A DNA stretch of 15,173 nucleotides from an uncultured Ruminococcus sp. (GTDB lineage Bacteria; Bacillota; Clostridia; Oscillospirales; Ruminococcaceae): the NCBI GenBank assembly GCA_900553675.1, contig USEH01000028.1, positions 1-15,173 on the forward strand, read 5' to 3'. Shown one piece after another: positions 6,328 through 14,271 of this stretch. Made by a program: the position numbers and the translations under genes. The first letter of the stretch is position 1. Every line of letters begins with the position of its first letter. The notes beneath the pieces are model-generated. The model saw nothing but the letters and a program-made list of their open reading frames with translations. It was not told where the DNA came from and searched no databases.

Positions 6328-8445
6328 TTGAATAAAAAGTGTATAGCGGTCATAACAGCGCGTGCGGATGCAAGCGAGCAAAAGGATGTGCTTTCAGGAA
6401 TATCATCGGCGGCGTTTTCGCTTGGACATTCAGTTGCAGTGTTTTCAAACATTTATAACCATTGGGCTGATGATAAGTTGCTCAATTTTGAAAACATAAT
6501 CTATGACCTTTTTGATCCACTGCCATTTTGTGGAGTCATCATCACCGCTGAGGCTTTTAAGGATATTTCCATTCTCAATGGCGCGGTCAAAAAAATATGT
6601 GATGTTGGTATTCCCTGCGTAGTTATAGACGGCAGCATTGATGGACTTATGAGCCTTTGGTCTGATGATTCTTACGATCTTGAAAGAATAGATGAGCATC
6701 TTATTTGCAGCCACGGCTTTAGAAATATTGATGTTTTAACATGCAAAAGTGGAGAACATTTTTCTGAGCGCAGGCTCGAAGGGGTGCTTCGGGCGTTTGC
6801 GCATAACGGAATTATGTGTGACGAAAACAAAATCTTTTACAGTGGAAACTTCTGGTCCGATTCGGGCGAAAAACTTGCAAAGCGATATATAAGCGGAGAA
6901 CTTTCATTGCCGCAGGCGGTTATATGTATCAATGACTACATGGCGTTTGGTCTTTGCAGCGAACTTATACGATGCGGCATAAAAATTCCTGAAGATATAA
7001 CCGTTATTGGCTACGACAGCAGTGAGGAGAGAATTCTTCACTTCCCATTTCTTACAACCTGTCGGCGTGACAGGCGCGGTCTTGGAATAAAAGCGGTTGA
7101 GATTATAACTAATCAGAAGAATAAAGAATCTCCACGCAAAAGCGAAATAATATATGGACTTTCCTGCCCATGCGGACTTAAAGCCGCTCAGATACATCAT
7201 GATGTTGACACTGCGTTCTCAAGGTGGAATCGCACAGCCTTAAGTTCTTTTCAGAAGTTTTCGGGAGCCTTGACTGCCTGCCGCACACTTTCTGAATATA
7301 CGTCAGTTCTGTCTGAATACTTTCATATGCTCAGCGGAGTGTCAAATCTCACTCTATGCCTTGACAAAGCATGGAATAGTCAGAGATTCGATGGGGAAGA
7401 GTTTTTACTTTTTGAAATAGACGGTGTAAAGCACTCTACGTTGAAAACAGTTAAAAACAAGGATTTACCCAGTAATATTATAAAAGATACTGAAAACCCT
7501 GCTATGTACTTTTTCAGTCCGTTCTATTATCAGATGAGGCTGTTTGGCTATATGGTACAAAGATTTGACAAGCCCGGAAGCTATGATTTCAGCTTTCTTG
7601 ATTGGAGCAAGGTGTCGGCAAACGCACTTGAATTTCTGCGAATGAAAAATGACATTGACTATCTTACTCAATGTCAAAAGATATCGAAGCATTACGATGC
7701 GATTGCTGGCTTCTGCACTCTTAACGAATTTCGGCGGATAGTTGATGCAATAGACAGCGCAGAGCTTTCTGAATGTGTGATGTATTCTATCAATCTCAAT
7801 GTCCCTGAGGAAAGCCGTTTTTCACTTGGTGAGAACTATATAAATGGAGAGGTTTCTGTGATTGCATCGGCAATAAGGAAAGCTGTAAAGTCTCATGAGG
7901 CTTTATGCGTAACAAGTAATAATCTTTTTCTTATACTAAGCAAAAATCCAGACGCCTACTTTTTTGACCGTTTAAAAGCAATGGTGTGCTATGATTTATG
8001 TTCAAAAGACAAAACACTTTCAGCAAAAGTGAGCTTTAACGAATACCGATTGGCGGATATTGACCTTATACTTAAAGATACAAAGAACTGTGGAACAGGA
8101 CTAAAAGATAATTTTGTGAATCCGCACTATAAAGCACTGCTGATGATGAGAAGAAATATTTATTCATCTCCGAAGCATGCTGCTTCAAGGGAGCAGGCGG
8201 CAAAATCTCTTTGCTTAAGCACTGGATATTTTGCGGCAACTTATAAAAAGTTCTTCGGAATAAGCTATAACAATGACTGCATAAACGCAAAGATAATGCG
8301 TGCAAAGTATCTTCTTTGTACTACGGTCATGAGCATATACGCAGTTGCAATTGCTTGCGGTTACACAGACGAGAAGTATTTTGCAAGACAGTTCAGACAA
8401 TCGGTTGGATGCTCTCCAATGCAATACAGAAATATAGCGTATTAA
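6328..8445 (+). CDS. Chimeric regulator: LacI-type sensor + GAF-like + degenerate GGDEF-like + AraC-type DNA-binding domain
   Basis: Translation starts at TTG 6328, seven bases after AAGAGAG; an in-frame stop at 6313-6315 excludes anything earlier. The 705-residue protein begins directly with a LacI/periplasmic-binding-type sensor (about 1-285; VICINDYMAFGLCSEL 198-213, PEDITVIGYDSSEE 221-234) but has no LacI DNA-binding head. Residues about 298-440 look GAF-like (FFSPFYYQMRLFGYMV 395-410). Residues about 456-580 follow the spacing of a GGDEF domain (LGENYINGEVSVIASAIR 500-517), yet the signature position reads TSNNLF (529-534), so no cyclase activity is expected. The end is a clear two-motif AraC DNA-binding domain (about 614-705; ACGYTDEKYFARQFRQ 676-691). 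It lies 85 bases after the kinase gene and probably regulates the sugar operon or solute uptake in response to a bound sugar. No secretion signal is present, so it acts in the cytoplasm. Confidence 0.85.
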   Translation: MNKKCIAVITARADASEQKDVLSGISSAAFSLGHSVAVFSNIYNHWADDKLLNFENIIYDLFDPLPFCGVIITAEAFKDISILNGAVKKICDVGIPCVVIDGSIDGLMSLWSDDSYDLERIDEHLICSHGFRNIDVLTCKSGEHFSERRLEGVLRAFAHNGIMCDENKIFYSGNFWSDSGEKLAKRYISGELSLPQAVICINDYMAFGLCSELIRCGIKIPEDITVIGYDSSEERILHFPFLTTCRRDRRGLGIKAVEIITNQKNKESPRKSEIIYGLSCPCGLKAAQIHHDVDTAFSRWNRTALSSFQKFSGALTACRTLSEYTSVLSEYFHMLSGVSNLTLCLDKAWNSQRFDGEEFLLFEIDGVKHSTLKTVKNKDLPSNIIKDTENPAMYFFSPFYYQMRLFGYMVQRFDKPGSYDFSFLDWSKVSANALEFLRMKNDIDYLTQCQKISKHYDAIAGFCTLNEFRRIVDAIDSAELSECVMYSINLNVPEESRFSLGENYINGEVSVIASAIRKAVKSHEALCVTSNNLFLILSKNPDAYFFDRLKAMVCYDLCSKDKTLSAKVSFNEYRLADIDLILKDTKNCGTGLKDNFVNPHYKALLMMRRNIYSSPKHAASREQAAKSLCLSTGYFAATYKKFFGISYNNDCINAKIMRAKYLLCTTVMSIYAVAIACGYTDEKYFARQFRQSVGCSPMQYRNIAY

Positions 8446-8452
8446 TAACGGT

Positions 8453-8470
8453 AAAAAGCAATTGCTTTTT
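8453..8470. terminator. Perfect 18-base palindrome, possible weak terminator after the chimeric regulator gene
   Basis: AAAAAGCAATTGCTTTTT is fully self-complementary and can form a 7-base-pair stem with an AATT loop, ending in a T-run on either strand. The stem has only two G-C pairs, so termination would be inefficient. It might instead be a protein-binding dyad ahead of the solute-binding protein gene. I see no convincing -35/-10 promoter in this 53-base gap. Confidence 0.35.
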
Positions 8471-8498
8471 ATAGATTTATCTGAAAGGAATGCAAAAA

Positions 8499-8789
8499 AT
8501 GAAAAAAAGAATAATAGCTGTTATTTTAGCAGTTGTGATGATTACGACTCTTGTCGGCTGCGGCAAACCCAAAAGGGAAGTTATTGAGCTGACTCTTTCT
8601 ACTGAGGACGCCGAAGCAATCTTAAACGCCGCGGGCATCTATCTGCCGGAAGCTGAATCGGTTGCCTGCAAGAACACTGTTATCAGGCTGTACGGCTACA
8701 GAAACGATCTTCAGAACTACAGCGAAGAGGAAATGGTTCAGACCGGCTACTGGACTTTCAAGGAAAAGTACGGCTGCGACATCGAATAG
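8499..8789 (+). CDS. N-terminal 96-residue piece of the solute-binding lipoprotein
   Basis: This is what ribosomes would make if the amber codon at 8787 is obeyed: signal peptide, lipobox cysteine (residue 21) and the first about 75 mature residues. It lacks almost all of the ligand-binding fold, so it should be non-functional alone. It is listed separately because gene finders will report it as an independent small protein. Confidence 0.6.
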   Translation: MKKRIIAVILAVVMITTLVGCGKPKREVIELTLSTEDAEAILNAAGIYLPEAESVACKNTVIRLYGYRNDLQNYSEEEMVQTGYWTFKEKYGCDIE

Positions 8790-8906
8790 ATAGAATGTAC
8801 CTTCGGCGAAAGATGGACAAATCTTGCAAACCTTCTTCTTGCCGATGATGTACCCGATTTCTATGCGGCGTGGGCAACGGACTTTCCGTATTACTCAATC
8901 AAGGGT

Positions 8907-9932
8907 ATGTTCCAGCCAATCGACGATTACATAGATTATGACGACCCGCTTTGGGCAGGAATGAAATACATGGCGGATACCTTCTTCTCTGTCGGCGGCA
9001 AGCACTATATTTTTATTACCGACGTAATGGCTAACAGCGTGGTAGTATATAACCGCCGCATTATGGACGAATGGGGCTTCGACGATCCCGCCGAGCTGTT
9101 CTACAACAACGAGTGGACATGGGATAAAATGATGGAAATGTCTATGGACTTCACCGACGCGGAGGATGGCAGATACGCCTTTAATGCATGGCATACCGAG
9201 GAAGCTCTGTTCTCCTCAACCGGCACTTATCTTGTCGAATTTGACACTGAAACCGGCAAGTATGTCTCAAATATCGACGATCCGAGGATCGAGCGCGCAT
9301 CCACATGGCTGTATGACGTTATGAAGAACGAGCTGTGCTTCCCGATGTGGACCAACGGTTGGACTCTTAACTTTGGTGCAGAGGGCGGCGGAATGAAGGA
9401 AGGCAAAACCCTGTTTGCAATGGATCCGTGGTATGTCTTCGACGAGTGCCGCAGCGCAGAGGAGTATGACGCTGTATTCGGCGATATCAGAGCGGGCGAG
9501 CTTATGATAGTTCCCGTTCCGCGCGATCCCAACGGCGACGGCGAGTATTATATCGATTCTAAGATCAAGGGCTATAACCTCATCAATGGTGCACCTAACC
9601 CTGAGGCAGTAGCGCTTTTGGCAGCGTGCGACAGATTCAAGACAATCGACCCCACCGTTACCAGCTTCGACCGCAGACAGCTTAAGGATAAGAAGGGCTG
9701 GACGGAAGAAATGCTTGATATGTGGGATACCATGTATGAGATAGCGAACTCGCACAACACGCTGATTATCTTTGGAGAAGGTCTTGGCGACCGCGTTGCA
9801 CCGATAGTTGATGCCATTATCAACTACACAAGAAACAGCGACAGCACCTTCACCCAGCGCAAGGAGCAGAACTCTGAAAAGCTGGAGTACTATCTCGACG
9901 AGCTTAACAAGCTGGTAGAAGAAGCTGATTAA
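8907..9932 (+). CDS. C-terminal piece of the solute-binding protein, downstream of the amber codon
   Basis: This in-frame ATG is the first after the amber codon, but it has no properly spaced ribosome binding site (AAGGG sits only about one base before it) and lies 117 bases beyond the stop, so independent translation is doubtful. The 341 residues hold most of both lobes of the binding protein, including the Asn-Glu-Trp-Thr-Trp motif typical of Ruminococcus/Clostridium sugar-binding proteins (NEWTWDKM) and the segment GKTLFAMDPWYVFDE. Without the N-terminal piece it has neither an export signal nor a lipid anchor. Two lobes of this fold sharing hinge strands would be incomplete. Confidence 0.6.
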   Translation: MFQPIDDYIDYDDPLWAGMKYMADTFFSVGGKHYIFITDVMANSVVVYNRRIMDEWGFDDPAELFYNNEWTWDKMMEMSMDFTDAEDGRYAFNAWHTEEALFSSTGTYLVEFDTETGKYVSNIDDPRIERASTWLYDVMKNELCFPMWTNGWTLNFGAEGGGMKEGKTLFAMDPWYVFDECRSAEEYDAVFGDIRAGELMIVPVPRDPNGDGEYYIDSKIKGYNLINGAPNPEAVALLAACDRFKTIDPTVTSFDRRQLKDKKGWTEEMLDMWDTMYEIANSHNTLIIFGEGLGDRVAPIVDAIINYTRNSDSTFTQRKEQNSEKLEYYLDELNKLVEEAD

Positions 9933-9955
9933 AGCTTAGTATAATGTCATCGAAT

Positions 9956-9990
9956 AAAACAGACCCGAACTTGCTTTGGGTCTGTTTTTT
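9956..9990 (+). terminator. Intrinsic terminator of the solute-binding protein gene
   Basis: AAAACAGACCC (9956-9966) pairs with GGGTCTGTTTT (9978-9988) around an 11-base loop, followed by a T-run to 9990. It lies 24 bases after the stop codon. Confidence 0.9.
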
Positions 9991-10000
9991 ATGTGATACG

Positions 10001-10042
10001 AAAAAATCGGTGTAAAGCCTTTTTCGGGGCTTTGCACCGATT
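10001..10042 (-). terminator. Intrinsic terminator of the aconitase-methyltransferase-icd operon
   Basis: Read on the minus strand, 10042-10028 pairs with 10019-10005 to give a 15-pair stem with one G-U pair and an 8-base loop, followed by six T residues (A-run 10001-10006 on the plus strand). It is 15 bases past the icd stop. It stands back to back with the terminator of the convergent solute-binding protein gene, insulating the two transcription units. Confidence 0.92.
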
Positions 10043-10057
10043 AAACATTATAATATA

Positions 10058-11275
10058 TCAATCATTCATAAGCTTGGCAAGCTTGTCCGCAATTGCCGAA
10101 AGGAACTCTTCCGAGTAAACGGTGCGCTTGTTTTCTATGGTGGAAAGCGCTGCCATGTCGCCGGTCATAATGCCCGATTCGATGGTGGAGACGGTAGCTT
10201 TTTCAAGATTGTCGGCATAGTCGCACAGGGCTGGAATATTGTCAAGCTCGCCGCGCTTTCTTAACGCTCCCGACCACGCAAATATTGTGGCTACGGGGTT
10301 TGTAGAGGTCTTATCACCCTTCAGCCACTTGTAATAGTGACGCTGAACGGTGCCGTGGGCGGCTTCGTACTCATAAATTCCATCCGGAGATACAAGCACC
10401 GATGTCATCAGACCCAAGCTTCCGTAAGCGGTGGCAACCATGTCGCTCATAACGTCGCCGTCGTAGTTTTTGCAAGCCCATATCATTCCGCCCTTTGACT
10501 TTACAACACGTGCAACAGCGTCGTCGATAAGCGTGTAGAAATATTCGATACCTGCGGCTTCAAACCTTTCCTTGTACTCGTTTTCGTAGATTTCCGCAAA
10601 GATGTCTTTAAATCTGTGGTCGTAGATTTTGGAGATGGTGTCCTTTGCGGCAAACCAGATGTCCTGCTTGGTGTCAAGAGCGTAGTTAAAGCAGGCGCGC
10701 GCAAAGGCGGAAATTGAGCTGTCTAAATTGTGAACGCCCTGAATAATGCCGTCGCTTGCGGCGAAATTGTTAATAAGCGCCCTTGTCTCGTTGCCGTTTT
10801 CGTCGGTGACGACAAGCTCGGCTTTAGAGCCCTTGGAAACCTTAAGCTCGGTGTTTTTGTAGATGTCGCCGTAGGCGTGCCTTGCAATGGTGATGGCCTT
10901 AGTCCATGTCGGTATGAAGGGAGTTATGCCCTTTATTATGATGGGTGCGCGGAAAACCGTACCGTCTAAAATCGCCCTGATAGTGCCGTTTGGCGACTTC
11001 CACATCTCTTTGAGATTGTATTCTTCGACCCTCGCGGCGTTCGGGGTGATGGTTGCACACTTGACGGCGACTCCGTACTTTTTGGTAGCCTCCGCCGAAT
11101 CGATAGTTACCTGATCGTTGGTTTCGTTGCGGTGAACAAGACCCAAATCGTAATATTCGCTCTTTAAATTGACATATGGGAGTATCAGCTGATCCTTTAT
11201 CATCTGCCAGATAACCCTTGTCATTTCGTCGCCGTCCATCTCGACGATGGGCGTGGTCATTTCAATTTTTGCCAT
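10058..11275 (-). CDS. icd: NADP-dependent isocitrate dehydrogenase, eukaryote-like homodimeric type
   Basis: The enzyme oxidatively decarboxylates isocitrate to 2-oxoglutarate, producing NADPH in the cytoplasm. Its 405 residues match the dimeric type that includes human IDH1, not the E. coli type. Isocitrate-binding SPNGTIR (94-100) and the arginines Arg100, Arg109 and Arg132 (ARHAYGD) fall at the same numbers as in human IDH1. Metal and active-site acids are in DD (251-252) and NYDGDVMSD (270-278; Asp274 and Asp278). AHGTVQRHY (306-314) carries the Arg-His pair that recognises the NADP phosphate. AAAGGA lies 10 bases before the ATG. It is the last gene of the aconitase operon, 30 bases after the methyltransferase gene, and precedes a strong terminator. 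With aconitase it supplies carbon for glutamate. Stop codon is TGA. Confidence 0.97.
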   Translation of the reverse strand: MAKIEMTTPIVEMDGDEMTRVIWQMIKDQLILPYVNLKSEYYDLGLVHRNETNDQVTIDSAEATKKYGVAVKCATITPNAARVEEYNLKEMWKSPNGTIRAILDGTVFRAPIIIKGITPFIPTWTKAITIARHAYGDIYKNTELKVSKGSKAELVVTDENGNETRALINNFAASDGIIQGVHNLDSSISAFARACFNYALDTKQDIWFAAKDTISKIYDHRFKDIFAEIYENEYKERFEAAGIEYFYTLIDDAVARVVKSKGGMIWACKNYDGDVMSDMVATAYGSLGLMTSVLVSPDGIYEYEAAHGTVQRHYYKWLKGDKTSTNPVATIFAWSGALRKRGELDNIPALCDYADNLEKATVSTIESGIMTGDMAALSTIENKRTVYSEEFLSAIADKLAKLMND

Positions 11276-11305
11276 GCTGTATCATTCCTTTCAAATGAGT
11301 TTATG

Positions 11306-12277
11306 TTAATGTCTGCGCCGGTTTTTCGGCTTGCTTTCCTGTATTTTAAGATTTGATTTTCCGACCTTTTTCAGCTTTGCGATAAAGAATCCCTCATAAA
11401 GCTCGTCCGGCATTACGCATAATGTTCCGTCGAGCCTGACCGGAAGTCTTGGCAGAGTGTCGAGCCAATCGTTATCAAGCGGGACTATCTCCAGTCCGCC
11501 GCCGGATAACGCCCAGCTTACAACATCTTCGTTTTCCTTTGCTAAAACCGAGCAGGTGGAGTATATCATCTCATGCCCCGACTTTAAAAGCGATATCGCC
11601 TTAGCTAAAAGAGCCTTTTGGGAGCGGACACATTTCGCGATTAATTCCTCTGTGAAGCCCGGATTTTCCTGCGAAGTTTCGCTCTCAAAGTGAAGCGTTC
11701 CGCTGCCTGAGCAGGGAGCGTCCAGAAGAATTGAATCAAAGCTGAATACCGAATCAAGCCGCCGCGAATCCGTCTCCATGACGTATACGCAATTGGCACC
11801 CAAAAGCGAAACATTGTGCCTAAGCCGCTCCGCGCGGATGTGATTCATTTCGCAGGCGGTTATACGGCAGCCGTTTTTGGTGATAGCCGCAAGCTGGGTG
11901 GTCTTCGAGCCTGGAGCCGCTGCCATATCAAGAATATCCGTGCCGATTTGTGACTTCATAAGAACCGGAGGAAGCATCGAGCTCAGGCTTTGCAGATATA
12001 TCCGCCCCTCGGCATAAGCCGGAAGCGCCTGAATATCAGGCTCTGAGGCGTTTTCAATCATAAAGCCGTCTTCATACCATCCGGAAGGGGTAAGCTCGAT
12101 TCCTTCGCTTTTTAGCTCGGAAAGAGTGGCTTTGCGCTCGCCCTTAAGTGGGTTTATGCGAAGGCTTGGTTTGCGCTTTGCAAAGTATCCCGAAAGGATT
12201 TTCGGGGCAAGCTCCGCGCCGTACTGCTCTGTAAGAAGCGATTTTATAAGCTCAAAGCTTTTATTTTCCGCACTCAT
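11306..12277 (-). CDS. NOL1/NOP2/Sun-family RNA 5-methylcytosine methyltransferase
   Basis: The 323-residue protein has an N-terminal family region (KPSLRINPLKG, 36-46; RIYLQSLSSMLP, 92-103) and a Rossmann methyltransferase core. DMAAAPGSKTTQLAA (117-131) is the S-adenosylmethionine loop, DAPCSGSG (186-193) holds the product-release cysteine Cys189, and STCSV (240-244) holds the catalytic nucleophile Cys242. The chain ends soon after the core (EGFFIAKLKK, 295-304, then a basic tail), so the C-terminal extra RNA-binding domain of the longer RsmF/RsmB-type bacterial enzymes is absent. The substrate is rRNA or tRNA cytosine; which base cannot be told. The ATG follows the aconitase stop by two bases with no strong ribosome binding site, so translation is probably coupled to aconitase. 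An RNA-modification gene between two citric-acid-cycle genes is an unusual arrangement. Confidence 0.92.
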   Translation of the reverse strand: MSAENKSFELIKSLLTEQYGAELAPKILSGYFAKRKPSLRINPLKGERKATLSELKSEGIELTPSGWYEDGFMIENASEPDIQALPAYAEGRIYLQSLSSMLPPVLMKSQIGTDILDMAAAPGSKTTQLAAITKNGCRITACEMNHIRAERLRHNVSLLGANCVYVMETDSRRLDSVFSFDSILLDAPCSGSGTLHFESETSQENPGFTEELIAKCVRSQKALLAKAISLLKSGHEMIYSTCSVLAKENEDVVSWALSGGGLEIVPLDNDWLDTLPRLPVRLDGTLCVMPDELYEGFFIAKLKKVGKSNLKIQESKPKNRRRH

Positions 12278-12279
12278 GG

Positions 12280-14211
12280 TTATATCTTTGACCTTGTGTA
12301 ATCAAGAAGTCCTCCGGCAAGGATAATTTCGCGCTCGCGCTCGGAAAGCTCGATTTTCAGAATGATTTCCTTGCCGTTGGAGACGTTTTTCATCACAACG
12401 CTGTTTTCAGCCTTGACAGCCGCTCTTATACCGGTCAATTCAAGCTTGTCTCCCTGAGAAATGCAGTCGTAATCTGCTTCATTTTCAAAGGTAAGCGGCA
12501 GGATTCCGGCGTTTACAAGATTTGCCTTGTGGATTCTGGCAAACGACTTTACTATTACCGCCTTGATTCCAAGATACAAAGGAGCAAGCGCGGCGTGTTC
12601 GCGGGATGAGCCCTGACCGTAGTTTGAGCCGCCTATAATCACGCTTTCACCGAGACCGAGCGCTCTCTGCGGGAAGTCGGCATCAACAACCTCAAAGCAG
12701 TGCTTTGAAATTTCGGGGATGTTCGAGCGCAGGGGGAGAATCTTTGCGCCGGCAGGCATGATGTGGTCTGTTGTGATATTGTCGCCGGTCTTTAAGGAAC
12801 ATTCAACGTTTAAGCTGTCCGAAAGGGGAGAGGTTTTGGGGTAGTCCTTTATGTTGGGACCGCGAAGCACCTCAACGCTTTCATATTCGTTTTCGCTTGC
12901 GGGGAGAGTAACCATGTTGTCGTTGATTATAAATTCGTCGGGAATGTCAAACTGCGGCATTTCGCCAAGGGTTCTCGGATCGGTCAGAACGCCTGCTATC
13001 GCCGAAGCCGCGGCGGTTTCGGGGGAGACAAGGTAGATTCCGGCGTCCTTGGTGCCGCTTCTGCCTAAGAAGTTTCTGTTGAATGTGCGAAGCGACACGC
13101 CCTTTGAGTTGGGGGACTGTCCCATTCCGATGCAGGGACCGCAGGCGGATTCGAGGATTCGCGCACCTGCGTCGATGATGTCAGAAAGTGCGCCGCTGCG
13201 CGATATCATGTTAAGCACCTGCTTTGAGCCGGGGGCTATGCCAAGCGAAACATCCGGATGGGCGGTTTTGCCCTTAAGTATATATGCCACCTTCATCATG
13301 TCGAGCAGGGATGAGTTTGTGCAGGAGCCTATAAGCGCCTGATCTATCTTCATTCCGGCAAGCTCGCGGACGGTTTTAACGTTATCCGGAGAGTGTGGGC
13401 AGGCAACCATCGGCTCTAAAGCACCGAGGTCGATGGTAAGCTCTTCGTCGTAAACGGCGTCGTCATCAGCCTTGATCTCAGTCCAGACGTCCTCGCGCTG
13501 CTGAGCCTTTAAAAACTCATACGTGCGCTCGTCGGAGGGGAATATGCTGGTGGTTGCGCCAAGCTCCGCGCCCATGTTGGTAATGGTCGCTCTTTCGGGA
13601 ACGCTGAGGGTTTTAACGCCCTCGCCGCAGTATTCTATTATCTTACCGACTCCGCCCTTAACGCTCAACCTTCTGAGAACCTCTAAAATAACGTCCTTAG
13701 CGGAAACCCAAGGGCTTAATTTGCCGGTAAGCTCTATTTTAACAATCTTGGGATATTTGATGTAATACGTGCCGCCGCCCATTGCAACCGCAACGTCCAG
13801 TCCGCCTGCGCCTATGGCTATCATGCCCAAGCCGCCGCCGGTGGGGGTGTGGCTGTCGGAGCCGATAAGGGTCTTGCCGGGCTTGCCGAAGCGCTCGAGA
13901 TGTACCTGATGGCAGATACCGTTGCCGGGACGTGAGAACCAGATACCGTACTTCTTTGCGACAGAACCGATAAATCTGTGGTCGTCGGCATTCTCAAAGC
14001 CGCTCTGGAGCGTGTTGTGGTCGATGTATGCCACGGAGCGCTCAGTCTTTACGCGGTCAACGCCCATAGCCTCGAACTGGAGGTAAGCCATTGTACCAGT
14101 TGCGTCCTGCGTAAGGGTCTGGTCGATCTTCAGACCGATCTCTGTTCCCTTTACCATCTCGCCGTCGATGATGTGCGCCTTGATGATCTTTTCAGTCAAT
14201 GTAAGTCCCAT
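12280..14211 (-). CDS. acnA: Aconitate hydratase (aconitase)
   Basis: I place the start at ATG 14211, seven bases after AAGGAG (14224-14219 on the minus strand); the longer frame starting at 14283 would include the promoter. The 643-residue enzyme isomerises citrate to isocitrate with a [4Fe-4S] cluster. Cluster cysteines are Cys297 (IGSCTNSS) and Cys357/Cys360 (ACGPCIGMG). Other landmarks are LTQDATGT (33-40), GSDSHTPTGGGLGM (117-130) and the C-terminal swivel domain with GQGSSREHAALAP. The length fits the short clostridial form rather than the about 890-residue AcnA/IRP form. It heads the operon with the methyltransferase and icd; together the two metabolic enzymes convert citrate to 2-oxoglutarate. 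The related homoaconitase/isopropylmalate isomerases are usually shorter or split, so aconitase is favoured. The symbol acnA is used loosely; acn would also serve. Confidence 0.95.
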   Translation of the reverse strand: MGLTLTEKIIKAHIIDGEMVKGTEIGLKIDQTLTQDATGTMAYLQFEAMGVDRVKTERSVAYIDHNTLQSGFENADDHRFIGSVAKKYGIWFSRPGNGICHQVHLERFGKPGKTLIGSDSHTPTGGGLGMIAIGAGGLDVAVAMGGGTYYIKYPKIVKIELTGKLSPWVSAKDVILEVLRRLSVKGGVGKIIEYCGEGVKTLSVPERATITNMGAELGATTSIFPSDERTYEFLKAQQREDVWTEIKADDDAVYDEELTIDLGALEPMVACPHSPDNVKTVRELAGMKIDQALIGSCTNSSLLDMMKVAYILKGKTAHPDVSLGIAPGSKQVLNMISRSGALSDIIDAGARILESACGPCIGMGQSPNSKGVSLRTFNRNFLGRSGTKDAGIYLVSPETAAASAIAGVLTDPRTLGEMPQFDIPDEFIINDNMVTLPASENEYESVEVLRGPNIKDYPKTSPLSDSLNVECSLKTGDNITTDHIMPAGAKILPLRSNIPEISKHCFEVVDADFPQRALGLGESVIIGGSNYGQGSSREHAALAPLYLGIKAVIVKSFARIHKANLVNAGILPLTFENEADYDCISQGDKLELTGIRAAVKAENSVVMKNVSNGKEIILKIELSEREREIILAGGLLDYTRSKI

Positions 14212-14240
14212 ATCTTTGCTCCTTGTTTGTTTAGAGTCAC

Positions 14241-14253
14241 CGGGGAGTCCCCG
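14241..14253 (-). other. GC-rich hairpin in the aconitase mRNA leader
   Basis: CGGGG-ACT-CCCCG forms a five-pair stem with a three-base loop in the otherwise AU-rich leader, between the predicted start of transcription (about 14265) and the ribosome binding site at 14224. It is flanked by GACTC repeats in the mRNA sense (GACTCCCCGGTGACTC). It could stabilise the message or bind a regulator; no function is shown. Confidence 0.4.
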
Positions 14254-14271
14254 ACATAAATATACAATTAT

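Larger units (their letters stand above)
8499..9932 (+). pseudogene. ABC-transporter extracellular solute-binding lipoprotein, interrupted by an in-frame amber codon
   Basis: The start is ATG 8499, nine bases after AAAGGA (8484-8489); the in-frame ATG at 8490 abuts that site and is unlikely. A lipoprotein signal (charged MKKR, hydrophobic core, LVGC with Cys21 as the lipid anchor) leads into a family-1 type sugar-binding fold. The frame carries TAG at codon 97 (8787-8789) and then continues unbroken to TAA at 9932, giving 477 residues if read through. The sequence on both sides fits one protein: FKEKYGCDIE, then the stop, then IECTFGERWTNLANLL, the usual region of this family. Later landmarks are VVVYNRRIMDEWGFDDP and NEWTWDKMM. 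A single TGG-to-TAG change is the simplest cause. No permease gene adjoins it. It is either a recent pseudogene, a sequencing error or, less likely, a suppressed amber. Confidence 0.85.

Noticed and set aside
8787..8789. Genome-wide reassignment of TAG to an amino acid
   Set aside because: The lacI-type gene and the FGGY kinase gene both end naturally at TAG, and TAA and TGA are also used as stops, so the standard bacterial code fits.
9267..9755. Antisense 162-codon open frame within the solute-binding gene
   Set aside because: No ribosome binding site or recognisable domain; it is a by-product of the GC-rich coding strand.
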